A stretch of DNA of 64,000 nt from Variovorax sp. 679. Lineage in GTDB: Bacteria > Pseudomonadota > Gammaproteobacteria > Burkholderiales > Burkholderiaceae_C. The stretch covers positions 773,337 to 837,336 of the forward strand of contig NZ_RXFS01000001.1 in NCBI RefSeq assembly GCF_003952185.1, given 5' to 3'. A model generated the notes under the pieces. The model did not search any database, was not told the origin of the DNA, and worked only from the letters and a program-made list of their open reading frames with translations. Position 1 is the stretch's first letter. Each line of letters starts with the position of its first letter. A program made the translations under genes and the position numbers. Below, one piece after another: positions 1-9,303 of this stretch.

Positions 1-1596
1 TGGGAGCCGCAGGCGCGCAAGGTGCTCAATTCGACGGCGCAGGCGATGGTTTTCATGGCCTTCGTGATCGGGCTGGGCCGCGGGCTGCTGGCAACCAGCC
101 GGCCTTCGTGGCGCCTGCCGCCGATTCCCGACGCCATGGCCTCGCGGCTGGCCGCCCTGCCCTGGCTGGTGGCGCTGGTGGCTGCGCTGGCATGGACGCC
201 GGCGGAGGTCAATTCGCTGATCGACGCGAGCTTCGCGGCCGTGGTGGCCACGCACGTGCTCACGGCGCTGGTGCTGACGGCGCTGGTCGCCACGGTGCTC
301 TATGTCGTGAAGCCGTTGCGCGCCGACGCGGCCGAGGCGGGCCTGCCCGAACGGCCGATGTGGGTCGGCCTGCTGGTGGCGCTGATCGGCGCGCTGATGA
401 TCGCGATCTGGGTGCTGGTGGCCGTCGGCTACGTGGCGCTCGCCAGCTTCCTGGCCTCGCAGCTGACCTGGAGCGGCATCGTCGCGGCAGCCTTCTACGT
501 GCTGTTCAAGTTCGCGGACGACGTGTTCATGGCCACGGTGTCGTCGCGCGCAGCCTTCGGCCAGCGGCTGCAGAAGAGCTTCAACCTCGCGCCGCAGACG
601 CTCGACCAGGTTGCGACGGTGCTGTCGGCGCTGAGTCGGGTGGCCCTCTTCTTCTACATGCTGGTGGCGCTGGCCGCGCCACTGGGCACGGGGCCGGGCG
701 AGGTGTTCCAGCGCGGCGGCAAGCTCGGCACCGGCGTGAAGGTGGGCGAGTTCCAGCTGGTGCCGGGCGCGATCCTGAGCGCCGTCGGCGTGGCGGTGGC
801 GGGCTTCATCCTGCTGCGGATCTTCAAGCGCTGGCTCGAACGCAGCTACCTGCCGAACACCAAGTTCGAGCCGGGCATGCAGAGCTCGATCACCACGCTG
901 CTCGGGTACGTGGGCGGCATCCTGGTGGTGGCGTTCGCCCTGTCGGCGCTGGGCATCGGCATCGAGCGCATCGCGTGGGTGGCGAGTGCGCTGTCGGTGG
1001 GCATCGGCTTCGGCCTGCAGGCCATCGTGCAGAACTTCATCTCGGGGCTGATCCTGCTGGCCGAGCAGCCGGTGAAGGTGGGCGACTGGGTGGTGCTGGG
1101 CACGGCCGAGGGCGACGTGCGGCGCATCAACGTGCGCGCCACCGAGATCCAGCTGGGCGACCGCTCGACGCTGATCGTGCCGAACTCGGAGTTCATCACC
1201 AAGACCGTGCGCAACATGACGCTGGCCAATGCCGAGGGCCGGGTGCTGATCCGCCTGCCGATGCCGCTGACCACCGACGCGCAGCGCGTGCGCGAGCTGA
1301 TGCTCGCAGCCTGCAAGGCGCACGAGGGCGTGCTGGAGACGCCGGCGCCGTCGCTCACGCTGGAAGGCATCGAGAACGGGCTGCTGATCTTCCAGGCGAT
1401 CGCCTATGTGGCGAGCCCGCGCCTGGCGGGCGGCGTGCGCAGCGACTTGCTGTTCGTGATCCTCGACGACCTCAAGAAGGCCTCGCTGCCGCTGGCGGTA
1501 CCGACGATGGTGATGACCGCCGTGCCGGAAGCCCCCGCCGCACCGGCGGCCGTGCCTTCGTCGCCAGCCTCGCCGATACCGGGCCTGCCGACCTGA
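1..1596 (+). CDS. MscS-family mechanosensitive channel protein (5' end outside window)
   Basis: The frame is open from the first base, so the true start lies upstream and at least 531 codons are visible. Several hydrophobic segments precede a typical MscS core: a glycine- and alanine-rich pore helix (ALSVGIGFGLQAIVQNFISG), then the beta domain (EQPVKVGDWV, IVPNSEF) around visible residues 340-400. The family forms inner-membrane channels that release solutes on hypo-osmotic shock. The many helices before the core suggest one of the large MscS subfamilies, but the N-terminal domain that would settle this is missing. The tail is rich in Ala and Pro. The next gene is convergent. Confidence 0.85.
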   Translation, partial: WEPQARKVLNSTAQAMVFMAFVIGLGRGLLATSRPSWRLPPIPDAMASRLAALPWLVALVAALAWTPAEVNSLIDASFAAVVATHVLTALVLTALVATVLYVVKPLRADAAEAGLPERPMWVGLLVALIGALMIAIWVLVAVGYVALASFLASQLTWSGIVAAAFYVLFKFADDVFMATVSSRAAFGQRLQKSFNLAPQTLDQVATVLSALSRVALFFYMLVALAAPLGTGPGEVFQRGGKLGTGVKVGEFQLVPGAILSAVGVAVAGFILLRIFKRWLERSYLPNTKFEPGMQSSITTLLGYVGGILVVAFALSALGIGIERIAWVASALSVGIGFGLQAIVQNFISGLILLAEQPVKVGDWVVLGTAEGDVRRINVRATEIQLGDRSTLIVPNSEFITKTVRNMTLANAEGRVLIRLPMPLTTDAQRVRELMLAACKAHEGVLETPAPSLTLEGIENGLLIFQAIAYVASPRLAGGVRSDLLFVILDDLKKASLPLAVPTMVMTAVPEAPAAPAAVPSSPASPIPGLPT

Positions 1597-1615
1597 GGCC
1601 CCGCCCTCTTCCGAT

Positions 1616-2092
1616 TCACTCCAGCGGCAGCGCCGTGGTGGACTTGATCTCGTTGAGGCACACGCTGGAGCGCACCGCCGACACGCCCGGCATGTGCATC
1701 AGCGTGTGCATCAGGAACTGCGAGAGCGCCTCCAGGTCCCGTGCGACGACCTTGAGCACGTAGTCGAAGTCGCCCGTCACCGAGTAGCACTCCAGGATCT
1801 GCTTCATGTCCGCGATCAGGTCCTGGAACTTGGGCAGCTCGTCCACATGGCCGCGCGCCATGGTCACGTGGATGAAGGCGATCACGCCCAGCCCGATGTG
1901 GCGCGCGTTCAGCCGCGCCGCATAGCCGTTGATGAGCCCCAGTTCTTCCAGCCGCCGGTGGCGCCGCAGGCACTGGGCGGGCGAGAGATTGGCCACCTCC
2001 GCCAGCTCCAGGTTCGACGCGCGGCCGTGGGCCTGCAGGTGCTCAAGAATCCTCCGGTCGATCCGGTCGAGTTCGATCTCATGCAATTTCAT
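1616..2092 (-). CDS. Lrp/AsnC family transcriptional regulator
   Basis: This 158-residue protein has the Lrp layout: an N-terminal winged helix-turn-helix (LDRIDRRILEHLQ, then LSPAQCLRRHRRLEELGLI) and a C-terminal RAM domain that binds small effectors, usually amino acids (VTGDFDYVLKVVARD). I chose ATG 2092 because the usual N-terminus (MKLHEIELDRIDRR) begins there; in-frame GTG 2104 and TTG 2107 are alternatives. It is divergent from an ABC importer operon, with about 200 bp between them that holds two copies of ATGCAATTT (2081-2089 and 2112-2120) 31 bp apart. Local control of that importer is a reasonable inference. The ligand is unknown. Confidence 0.85.
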   Translation of the reverse strand: MKLHEIELDRIDRRILEHLQAHGRASNLELAEVANLSPAQCLRRHRRLEELGLINGYAARLNARHIGLGVIAFIHVTMARGHVDELPKFQDLIADMKQILECYSVTGDFDYVLKVVARDLEALSQFLMHTLMHMPGVSAVRSSVCLNEIKSTTALPLE

Positions 2093-2154
2093 CTCCCAAT
2101 TCACCAATTGAATGCAATTTTATGGCGCAAAGCGGGGTAAGCCCGAGGCTTTGA

Positions 2155-2171
2155 TGCACCTTAATTGTGCA
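2155..2171. promoter_or_regulatory. NtrC-like palindrome between Lrp gene and ABC importer
   Basis: The sequence TGCACCTTAATTGTGCA is an inverted repeat TGCAC-N7-GTGCA. It differs by one base from the textbook NtrC half-site arrangement TGCACC-N5-GGTGCA. It could equally be the operator of the adjacent Lrp-type regulator. A weak -24/-12-like sequence follows at 2191-2206. Confidence 0.4.
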
Positions 2172-2295
2172 AAGTACGATCTAGACTCCGTGGCGCCCGG
2201 GCCGCATGCCGCGAACCCCGGCCGCTGAATCCCCCGCCGCCGGCACCCGCCGGCGGCTTCAGACGCATCCATTCCCCACCCGGAGACCCTTTCAC

Positions 2296-3276
2296 GTGAA
2301 AAACGCTTTGCTTCGCACTCCCTTCAGCGCAGTGGCCCTGGCTCTCGGCATGCTCGCCGCCGCGCCCTCGTTCGCGGCCGACACCAAGTCGGTGGCCGTG
2401 ACCGCCATCGTCGAGCACCCGGCGCTGGATGCCGTGCGCGACGGCGTGAAGGCCGAGCTGAAGGCCGCCGGCTACGAGGAAGGCAAGAACCTGAAGTTCA
2501 CCTACCAGAGCGCGCAGGGCAACGTGGGCACCGCAGCCCAGATCGCCCGCAAGTACGTGGGCGACCAGCCCGACGCGATCGTCGCGATCGCCACGCCGTC
2601 GGCGCAGGCCGTGGTGGCCGCCACCAAGACGATTCCGGTGGTGTACTCGGCCATCACCGACCCGGTGGCCGCCAAGCTGGTGAAGAACTGGGAGCCCTCG
2701 GGCACCAACGTGACGGGCGTGTCGGACCTGTCGCCGCTCGAGAAGCATGTCGGCCTGATCAAGCAGGTGGTGCCGAACGCCAAGCGCATCGGCGTGATCT
2801 ACAGCCCCGGCGAAGCCAACTCGGTGGCCATCGTCGAGTCGCTCAAGAAGGCCGCCTCGGCCGCCGGCATGACCATGGTCGAAGCCGCCGCCGCCCGCAC
2901 GGTGGACGTGCCGACCGCCGCCCAGAGCCTGGTCGGCAAGGCCGACGTGATCTACACGCCCACCGACAACAACGTGGTCTCGGCCTTCGAGGGCATCGTG
3001 AAGGTGGCCCAGCAGGCCAAGCTGCCCGTGGTGGCTGCCGACACCGCCACCGTCGAGCGCGGCGCCGTGGCCGCCCTGGGCCTGAACTACAGCGACATCG
3101 GCCGCCAGACCGGCAAGATCGTGGTGCGCGTCCTCAAGGGCGAGAAGCCCGGCACCATCGCCTCGCAGACCAGCACCAACTTCGAGCTGGTGGTGAACCC
3201 CGGCGCGGCCAAGCTGCAGGGCGTGACGCTGTCCGACGAGCTGCTGAAGACTGCGAAGGTCGTGAGCACCAAGTAA
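2296..3276 (+). CDS. ABC transporter substrate-binding protein (PF04392/TrpX-like)
   Basis: The start is set at GTG 2296 because a good Shine-Dalgarno (GGAGA at 2282) precedes it and translation there gives a clean signal peptide ending in AAAPSFAA. The product is 326 residues. The mature part (SVAVTAIVEHPALDAVRDGV, then VIYSPGEANSVAIVESLKKA) matches the ABC_sub_bind/TrpX class of periplasmic receptors, which have two lobes and partner a short permease and one ATPase. Some homologues outside Proteobacteria are linked to tryptophan, but substrate cannot be assigned here. It is the first gene of a receptor-permease-ATPase operon; a strong hairpin separates it from the permease. Confidence 0.88.
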   Translation: MKNALLRTPFSAVALALGMLAAAPSFAADTKSVAVTAIVEHPALDAVRDGVKAELKAAGYEEGKNLKFTYQSAQGNVGTAAQIARKYVGDQPDAIVAIATPSAQAVVAATKTIPVVYSAITDPVAAKLVKNWEPSGTNVTGVSDLSPLEKHVGLIKQVVPNAKRIGVIYSPGEANSVAIVESLKKAASAAGMTMVEAAAARTVDVPTAAQSLVGKADVIYTPTDNNVVSAFEGIVKVAQQAKLPVVAADTATVERGAVAALGLNYSDIGRQTGKIVVRVLKGEKPGTIASQTSTNFELVVNPGAAKLQGVTLSDELLKTAKVVSTK

Positions 3277-3290
3277 GCCCCCGACGGGCC

Positions 3291-3319
3291 CGCGCCCCGG
3301 TTTCATCCACCGGGGCGCG
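3291..3319 (+). terminator. Intercistronic hairpin between receptor and permease genes
   Basis: A perfect 11-bp stem (CGCGCCCCGGT / ACCGGGGCGCG) with a 7-nt loop lies 14 bp after the receptor stop codon. No T-tract follows, so it is more likely an RNA-stabilising or attenuating hairpin than a complete terminator. Such hairpins commonly let receptor mRNA exceed permease mRNA. Confidence 0.6.
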
Positions 3320-3357
3320 TCCGTTTCTGCCTCGCCGCCTGCCGGAAGCCTCCCCAC

Positions 3358-4254
3358 ATGTCCCTCATCGCCTCGCTGGGCGCCATCGAGATCGGTCTGA
3401 TATTCGGACTGGTCGCGCTGGGCGTCTTCATGTCGTTCCGCATCATCAACTTTCCCGACCTCACGGTGGACGGCAGCTTTCCGCTGGGTGCCGCCGTGGC
3501 CGCGACGCTGATCGTCGCCGGCTGGAACCCGGTCGCCGCCACCGCGGTGGCCTGCGTGGCCGGCGCCGTCTCGGGCTGGGTCACGGCCTGGCTCAACGTG
3601 AAGCTGAAGATCATGCAATTGCTCGCGAGCATCCTGGTGATGATCGCGCTGTACTCCATCAACCTGCGCGTGATGGGCAAGCCCAACGTGGCGCTCATCA
3701 CCGAACCCACCGTGTTCAGCATGGCGAGCTTCGGCGGCATGCCGGAGCAGTGGGCCAAGCCGCTGTTGCTGCTGCTGATCGTGATCGCGGCCAAGATCGT
3801 GGTCGACATGTTCTTCGCCTCGGAAGCCGGCCTGGCGATGCGCGCCACCGGCGGCAACGCGCGCATGGCGCGGGCCCAGGGCATCTCGACCGACTTCCAC
3901 ACCATGGCGGGCCTGGCGCTGTCGAACGCGCTGGTGGCGCTGGCCGGCGCGCTGTTCGCGCAGAGCCAGGGCACGGCCGACATCTCGATGGGCGTGGGCA
4001 CGATCGTGATCGGGCTGGCCGCGGTGATCATCGGCGAGACGCTGCTTCCCGCGCGCAGCATGATCATCACCACGCTGGCGTGCATCCTGGGTGCGCTGCT
4101 GTATCGCTTCTTCATCGCGATGGCGCTGAACACCGACTTCATGGGCCTGCAGGCCCAAGACCTGAACCTGGTGACCGCCGTGCTGGTGGCCTTCGCGCTG
4201 CTGGTGCCAGCCTACAAGCGCAAGCTGGGCGGGCTTTTCAAGGGGAAGAACTGA
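3358..4254 (+). CDS. ABC transporter permease (BPD_transp_2 type)
   Basis: This 298-residue protein is almost entirely hydrophobic, with about eight membrane segments. It carries features of the branched-chain/ribose-type permease fold, including LTVDGSFPLGAAVAATLI near residue 38 and MRATGGNARMARAQGI around residue 160, the cytoplasmic loop that contacts the ATPase. With the neighbouring receptor and ATPase it forms an inner-membrane importer. Its stop codon overlaps the ATPase start (ATGA at 4252-4256), so the two are translationally coupled. The substrate is not known. Confidence 0.88.
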   Translation: MSLIASLGAIEIGLIFGLVALGVFMSFRIINFPDLTVDGSFPLGAAVAATLIVAGWNPVAATAVACVAGAVSGWVTAWLNVKLKIMQLLASILVMIALYSINLRVMGKPNVALITEPTVFSMASFGGMPEQWAKPLLLLLIVIAAKIVVDMFFASEAGLAMRATGGNARMARAQGISTDFHTMAGLALSNALVALAGALFAQSQGTADISMGVGTIVIGLAAVIIGETLLPARSMIITTLACILGALLYRFFIAMALNTDFMGLQAQDLNLVTAVLVAFALLVPAYKRKLGGLFKGKN

Positions 4255-5048
4255 TGCTGCGCGCCCAACAACTCGAGATGACCTTCAACCCGGGCACGCC
4301 GATCGAGAACCGCGTGCTGCGCGGGCTCAGCCTGGAAATTCCCACCGGCCAGTTCGTCACCGTGATCGGCTCGAACGGCGCGGGCAAGTCGACCTTTTTG
4401 AATGCGGTGAGCGGCGACCTGATCGTCGACAAGGGCAGCATCGAGATCGACGGCAAGGACGTGACCCGCCTGAACGCCTGGCAGCGCTCGGGCATGGTGG
4501 CCCGCGTGTTCCAGGACCCGATGGCCGGCACCTGCGAGGCGCTGACCATCGAGGAGAACATGGCGCTGGCCTGGAAGCGCGGCGAGCGCCGGGCCTTCGG
4601 TTTCGCGCTCAACCGCAACCTGCGCGAGCTGTTCCGCGAGAAGCTGTCGATCCTGAAGCTGGGGCTGGAGAACCGCCTGGCAGACCGCATCGGCCTGCTC
4701 TCGGGCGGGCAGCGGCAGGCGGTGAGCCTGCTGATGGCTTCCCTCAAGCCCTCGCGCATCCTGCTGCTCGACGAGCACACGGCCGCGCTCGACCCGAAGA
4801 CCGCCGCCTTCGTGCTGGAGCTGACCGCCAGGATCGTCGAAGGCAGCCAGCTCACCGCGATGATGGTGACGCACAGCATGCGCCAGGCGCTGGACTACGG
4901 CTCGCGCACGGTGATGCTGCACGAGGGCCAGGTGATCCTCGACGTGGCCGGGCCGCAGCGCGCCGGACTCGACGTGCCCGACCTGCTGCGCATGTTCGAG
5001 CAGACCCGCGGCGAGAAGCTGGACGACGACAAGCTGCTGCTGGCCTGA
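4254..5048 (+). CDS. ABC transporter ATP-binding protein
   Basis: The 264-residue product contains Walker A (GSNGAGKST), a Q-loop, the signature LLSGGQRQAVSLLMA and Walker B (ILLLDEHTAALD), with the switch histidine in MMVTHSMRQA. This is a complete single-domain ABC ATPase that powers the importer encoded by the two preceding genes. The start ATG overlaps the permease stop, and its own stop overlaps the next start by the same ATGA arrangement. Confidence 0.92.
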   Translation: MLRAQQLEMTFNPGTPIENRVLRGLSLEIPTGQFVTVIGSNGAGKSTFLNAVSGDLIVDKGSIEIDGKDVTRLNAWQRSGMVARVFQDPMAGTCEALTIEENMALAWKRGERRAFGFALNRNLRELFREKLSILKLGLENRLADRIGLLSGGQRQAVSLLMASLKPSRILLLDEHTAALDPKTAAFVLELTARIVEGSQLTAMMVTHSMRQALDYGSRTVMLHEGQVILDVAGPQRAGLDVPDLLRMFEQTRGEKLDDDKLLLA

Positions 5049-5560
5049 TGGCGTCGGACACCGTCTTCGTGCGCGCCATGCGTGCCGACGATCTCGACGC
5101 GGTGCTGGCAATCCAGCTCGCCTGCTACGGCGCGGGGTTCGTGGAAGACGGCGAGCTGATCGCGCGGCGGCTCGGTGCCGCGCCGCACACGGGATGGGTG
5201 GCCGAGCACGAGGGCGGCGTGCGGGCCTATCTGGCGGGCTATCCGTCCGTGGCCGGCAAGCTCACGCCGCTGCACGGCGAATTCGAAGTGGCCGCACAGG
5301 CCGATTCGCTCTACCTGCACGACCTGGCGGTGCACCCGGGCGCCTCGGGCCTGGGGCTGGGGCCCCGGCTGGTGCGCCATGCCTGGGCCCATGCGATGCA
5401 GGCCGGCTGGCGCCATTCGACGCTGGTGTCGGTGCAATCGTCGGTGGGTTTCTGGCAGCGCCAGGGGTATGAGGCCGCGCGACCCGCCGGCCCCGAGCAG
5501 CAGGCCCGTCTCGCCACCTATCCGGGCGAATCGGTCTACATGATCCGCCGGCTGGGCTGA
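5048..5560 (+). CDS. GNAT family N-acetyltransferase
   Basis: The 170-residue protein has a GNAT fold: a beta-4 strand LYLHDLAVHPGASGLGLGPRL, where the Q/R-x-x-G-x-G/A acetyl-CoA loop is represented by GASGLGLG, and a C-terminal region VQSSVGFWQRQGYEAAR. It would transfer acetyl from acetyl-CoA to an amine; the acceptor is unknown. It overlaps the ABC ATPase stop codon by ATGA, so it is probably co-transcribed. Whether it acts on the transported compound is only a guess. Confidence 0.8.
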   Translation: MASDTVFVRAMRADDLDAVLAIQLACYGAGFVEDGELIARRLGAAPHTGWVAEHEGGVRAYLAGYPSVAGKLTPLHGEFEVAAQADSLYLHDLAVHPGASGLGLGPRLVRHAWAHAMQAGWRHSTLVSVQSSVGFWQRQGYEAARPAGPEQQARLATYPGESVYMIRRLG

Positions 5561-5570
5561 AGGCCGGTCG

Positions 5571-5849
5571 TCAGCGGCGCCAGCCGCGCATCGCCAGCCA
5601 CTGGACTGTGCCGCAGACCACGACGAGCGCGGCATAGGTCACCATCGCCCCGTCGCGCCCGAACACCACGAGCCCGGCAACCAGCACCCCGACGCCGGCC
5701 GCGAAGGTCAGCGCGAACTGCACCCACCAGCGCGGAACGCCGGCGCGCCCGCCGCCCAGGAACCGCCCGGCAAAGGCCAGCACCAGGGCCAGGAAAGCCG
5801 CGGGTGCTACAAAATTAAGCAGGTGGTTCAGGAGGGCCAGCAGGTCCAT
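5571..5849 (-). CDS. Small hydrophobic membrane protein, unknown function
   Basis: A 92-residue protein with three probable membrane helices ([52 protein letters not shown]). It ends in a basic tail (MRGWRR). It is convergent with the GNAT gene and divergent from hemA. I do not recognise a named family with confidence. Confidence 0.7.
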   Translation of the reverse strand: MDLLALLNHLLNFVAPAAFLALVLAFAGRFLGGGRAGVPRWWVQFALTFAAGVGVLVAGLVVFGRDGAMVTYAALVVVCGTVQWLAMRGWRR

Positions 5850-5948
5850 CGGAGGGGATTGCGCAGGGGCCGGAACATGCGTCCGGGGTTATGGCTGTCA
5901 TAGGGAAAGCCATTTGTCCCCTGGCGAGCCTCGTGCGGCTGCTGATTT

Positions 5949-5954
5949 TATAAT
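5949..5954 (+). promoter_or_regulatory. hemA -10 box, possible leaderless transcript
   Basis: A perfect TATAAT ends only 7 nt before the hemA ATG at 5962, so transcription would start at or next to the start codon. No Shine-Dalgarno precedes that ATG. A convincing -35 box is not visible. Confidence 0.5.
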
Positions 5955-5961
5955 CACGGCC

Positions 5962-7233
5962 ATGTCAGTCTGGGCCCTCGGCTTGAACCATACGACCGCG
6001 CCGCTCGATCTGCGCGGTCGTTTCGCGTTCGCGCTCGACCAGATCGCCCCCACCCTGCAGAGCCTGCGCAGTTCCTTCGCCACCGGCCGCCACCCCCAGG
6101 TCGAGGCCGCGATCATCTCCACCTGCAACCGCACCGAGATCTATTGCGCCTCGGAGCACGCCGCGCTCGACCACACCTTCGGCTGGCTGGCGCAAAGCGG
6201 TGGCGTCGCCCCTGCCCTGCTGCGCTCGCATGCCTACACCCTGCACGACGACGAAGCCGCGCGCCACGCCTTCCGCGTGGCCAGCGGACTCGATTCGATG
6301 GTGCTCGGCGAAGCCCAGATCCTCGGCCAGATGAAGGACGCCGTGCGTGCCGCCGAGACGGCCGGCGCGCTCGGCAGCACGCTGAACCAGCTGTTCCAGC
6401 GCTCATTCGCCGTCGCGAAGGAAGTGCGCACGGCCACCGAGATCGGCGCGCACTCCATCAGCATGGCTGCCGCCGCGGTGCGCCTGGCCGGCCAGCTCTT
6501 CGAAGACCTGCGCAAGACGCGCGTGCTGTTCGTCGGCGCGGGCGAAATGATCGACCTCGCGGCCACGCACTTCGCGGCGAAGGAGCCCAAGGCCATCGCC
6601 ATCGCCAACCGCACGCTGGAACGCGGCGAAAAGCTGGCCTCGCGCTTCGGCGGCGAGGCGATGCGGCTGGCCGACCTGCCCTCGCGGCTGGCCGAATTCG
6701 ACATCGTCGTGAGCTGCACCGCCAGCACGCTGCCGATCATCGGCCTGGGCGCCGTCGAGCGTGCGCTCAAGGCGCGCAAGCACCGTCCGATGTTCATGGT
6801 CGACCTGGCCGTGCCGCGCGACATCGAGCCCGAAGTGAAGGCCCTGGAAGACATCTACCTCTACACCGTCGACGACCTTGCGCAGGTCGTGCAGCAGGGC
6901 CAGGCCAACCGGCAGGCTGCCGTGGCGCAGGCCGAAGTGATCATCGATGCCGGCGTGCAGAGCTTCATGCACTGGCTGGGCCAGCGCGGCACGGTGCCGC
7001 TGATCCAGCAACTCAACGCGCAGGCCGACGAGTGGCGCGCCGCCGAGATGGCCCGCGCGCGCAAGCTGCTGGCCAAGGGCGAATCGATCGACGCGGTGCT
7101 CGAAGCCATGTCGCGCGGGCTCACGCAGAAGATGATGCACGGCGCGATGGCCGAGCTGCACGCGGGCGACGCCGCCTCGCGCGAGCAGACGGCGCAGACG
7201 ATCTCGCGCCTGTTCCTGCGCAAAGAGCGTTAG
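5962..7233 (+). CDS. hemA: Glutamyl-tRNA reductase
   Basis: HemA reduces glutamyl-tRNA(Glu) with NADPH to glutamate-1-semialdehyde, the first committed step of C5 haem synthesis. The 423-residue product begins [20 protein letters not shown] and has the catalytic cysteine in [11 protein letters not shown] (Cys55), followed by [15 protein letters not shown], the NADP-binding region [14 protein letters not shown] and the C-terminal dimerisation helices. ATG 5962 was chosen because all conserved sequence begins there. It heads a cluster with prfA, prmC and grxD, a common arrangement in Proteobacteria. Confidence 0.96.
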   Translation: MSVWALGLNHTTAPLDLRGRFAFALDQIAPTLQSLRSSFATGRHPQVEAAIISTCNRTEIYCASEHAALDHTFGWLAQSGGVAPALLRSHAYTLHDDEAARHAFRVASGLDSMVLGEAQILGQMKDAVRAAETAGALGSTLNQLFQRSFAVAKEVRTATEIGAHSISMAAAAVRLAGQLFEDLRKTRVLFVGAGEMIDLAATHFAAKEPKAIAIANRTLERGEKLASRFGGEAMRLADLPSRLAEFDIVVSCTASTLPIIGLGAVERALKARKHRPMFMVDLAVPRDIEPEVKALEDIYLYTVDDLAQVVQQGQANRQAAVAQAEVIIDAGVQSFMHWLGQRGTVPLIQQLNAQADEWRAAEMARARKLLAKGESIDAVLEAMSRGLTQKMMHGAMAELHAGDAASREQTAQTISRLFLRKER

Positions 7234-7330
7234 CGACGCTCGTCGGCGGCCCGGCCTGCATGGCTGCGGCTTTCATGCGCCCTGCCCTCGCACGGCAGCA
7301 CATCCCCATTTTTTCGAGCCTCTTTCCCCC

Positions 7331-8419
7331 GTGAAATCCTTTCTCCGCCACCAACTCGAACGCTATGCCCAGCGCCTGGGCGAGCTCGACTTCCTGCTCT
7401 CGCGCGAAGACATCATGAGCGACATGGCGCAGTACCGCACCATCTCGCGCGAGCATGCCGAGGTCACGCAGATCGCCGGCCGCTACGAGCGCTACAGGCA
7501 GCGCGAGGCCGACATCGCCGGCGCCAAGGAAATGCTCGACGACCCCGACATGGCCGAGATGGCGAAAGAGGAAATCGCAGGCGCCGAGGCCGAACTGGTG
7601 CAGCTCGAGGACGAGCTGCAGCGCCTGCTGCTGCCCAAGGACCCCGACGACGCGCGCAACGCCTTCCTCGAAATCCGCGCCGGCACGGGCGGCGACGAAT
7701 CGGCCCTGTTCGCGGGCGACCTGCTGCGCATGTACACGCGCTACTGCGAACGCGCGGGCTGGCGCTGCGAGATCGTCAGCGAGAGCGAGAGCGAGCTCGG
7801 CGGCTACAAGGAAGTGGTGGTGCGCGTGGTGGGCGACGAAGTGTTCGGCCACCTGCGCTTCGAATCGGGCGGCCACCGCGTGCAACGCGTGCCGGCCACC
7901 GAGACGCAGGGCCGCATCCACACCAGCGCCTGCACCGTGGCCGTGCTGGCCGAGCCCGACGAGACAGTGGCCGTGCAGATCAACCCGGCCGACCTGCGCA
8001 TCGACACCTACCGCGCGAGCGGTGCGGGCGGACAGCACATCAACAAGACCGACTCGGCCGTGCGCATCACGCACATCCCGACCGGCATCGTGGCCGAATG
8101 CCAGGACGACCGCAGCCAGCATCGCAACAAGGCGAAGGCGCTGCAGGTGCTGTCGGCGCGCATCCAGGAGAAGGAGCGCAGCGAGCGCGCCGCCAAGGAC
8201 GCCGCCATGCGCAAGGGACTGATCGGCAGCGGCGACCGTTCGGACCGCATCCGCACCTACAACTTTCCGCAGGGGCGGCTGACCGACCACCGCATCAATC
8301 TCACGCTCTACAAGCTGCTCGCCATCATGGAAGGCGATCTCGGCGACGTGCTCGATGCGCTGCGCGCCGCGCGCGAGGCCGAGCAGCTGGCCGAGCTGGA
8401 ATCGAGCCTGCCGGCATGA
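7331..8419 (+). CDS. prfA: Peptide chain release factor 1
   Basis: RF1 recognises UAA and UAG stop codons and triggers peptidyl-tRNA hydrolysis. The 362-residue protein shows the codon-recognition PxT-type motif as PAT (residues 188-190) and the catalytic GGQ at 233-235 within a conserved stretch that includes [13 protein letters not shown]. It starts with GTG at 7331. The stop codon overlaps the start of prmC, whose product methylates the GGQ glutamine, so the enzyme and its substrate are coupled. Confidence 0.97.
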   Translation: MKSFLRHQLERYAQRLGELDFLLSREDIMSDMAQYRTISREHAEVTQIAGRYERYRQREADIAGAKEMLDDPDMAEMAKEEIAGAEAELVQLEDELQRLLLPKDPDDARNAFLEIRAGTGGDESALFAGDLLRMYTRYCERAGWRCEIVSESESELGGYKEVVVRVVGDEVFGHLRFESGGHRVQRVPATETQGRIHTSACTVAVLAEPDETVAVQINPADLRIDTYRASGAGGQHINKTDSAVRITHIPTGIVAECQDDRSQHRNKAKALQVLSARIQEKERSERAAKDAAMRKGLIGSGDRSDRIRTYNFPQGRLTDHRINLTLYKLLAIMEGDLGDVLDALRAAREAEQLAELESSLPA

Positions 8420-9273
8420 TGACCGCCATCGAGAACCCGTTGCCGGCCACCGTGGCGCAGGCGCTGGCCGCGTCCATCGCACTGGGCGTGGACCGGCTCG
8501 ACGCCCAGTTGCTGCTGCTGCACGCGCTGGGCCGCGCCCCGCACGACCGGGCCTGGCTGCTGGCACACGACACCGACGCGATGCCCGATGCGGCGTGGTC
8601 CGCGCTGGCCGCGCAGCTGTCGCGGCGCCGCACTGGCGAGCCGGTCGCCTACCTGCTGGGCGAGAAGGAATTCCACGGCCTCAACCTGCAGGTCGATGCC
8701 CGTGTGCTCGTGCCGCGGCCCGACACGGAAACGCTGGTCGAATGGGCCCTGCAATGCCTCGAAGGCCATGCCGCTCCGCGCGCGCTCGACCTCGGCACGG
8801 GCAGCGGCGCGATCGCGCTGGCCCTGCAACACGCCCGCCCCGATGCGCAGGTCGACGCGGTCGATGCCAGCGCCGATGCGCTCGCGGTCGCCCAGGCCAA
8901 CGCCCGGCGCCTCGGCCTGCCCGTGCGCTTTGCCCAGGCCAACTGGCTCGACGGCGCCGGCAACGGCTACGCGGTCATCGCCAGCAACCCGCCGTACATC
9001 GCCACCGGCGATCCCCATCTGCCCGCGCTGCGCCACGAGCCGTCTTCCGCCCTGGTTTCGGGCGTCGATGGCCTCGACGACATCCGCCAGATCGTGCAGA
9101 ACGCCCCCGCCCACCTCGCGGAAGGCGGCTGGCTGCTGCTCGAACACGGCCATGACCAGGCCGCGGCCGTGCGCCAGTTGCTCGCCGAGCGCGGTTTCGC
9201 CGAAGTGCAAAGCCGCGACGACCTCGCCGGCATCCAGCGCTGCTCCGGCGGAATCTGGCGCACGGTGAAATAA
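8416..9273 (+). CDS. prmC: Release factor glutamine methyltransferase
   Basis: PrmC N5-methylates the glutamine of the GGQ motif in RF1 and RF2 using S-adenosylmethionine. The 285-residue product has the N-terminal substrate-binding helical domain, the SAM-binding motif [15 protein letters not shown] and the diagnostic NPPY at 191-194 (ASNPPYI). The ATG at 8416 overlaps the prfA stop codon. A second ATG follows directly, so the start may be one codon later. Confidence 0.96.
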   Translation: MMTAIENPLPATVAQALAASIALGVDRLDAQLLLLHALGRAPHDRAWLLAHDTDAMPDAAWSALAAQLSRRRTGEPVAYLLGEKEFHGLNLQVDARVLVPRPDTETLVEWALQCLEGHAAPRALDLGTGSGAIALALQHARPDAQVDAVDASADALAVAQANARRLGLPVRFAQANWLDGAGNGYAVIASNPPYIATGDPHLPALRHEPSSALVSGVDGLDDIRQIVQNAPAHLAEGGWLLLEHGHDQAAAVRQLLAERGFAEVQSRDDLAGIQRCSGGIWRTVK

Positions 9274-9303
9274 TCCCCCCAGCCTATTTTTTCAGGAGTC
9301 CCC

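Noticed and set aside
2191..2206. A sigma-54 promoter for the ABC importer
   Set aside because: The GG-N10-GC spacing is right but the -12 part is CCGCA rather than TTGCA, and such matches are frequent by chance in GC-rich DNA. It is mentioned only as weak context.
2161..4158. A 665-codon minus-strand open frame under the ABC receptor and permease
   Set aside because: The product is rich in His, Gly, Asp and Arg and has no domain. The plus strand carries a clear transporter operon.
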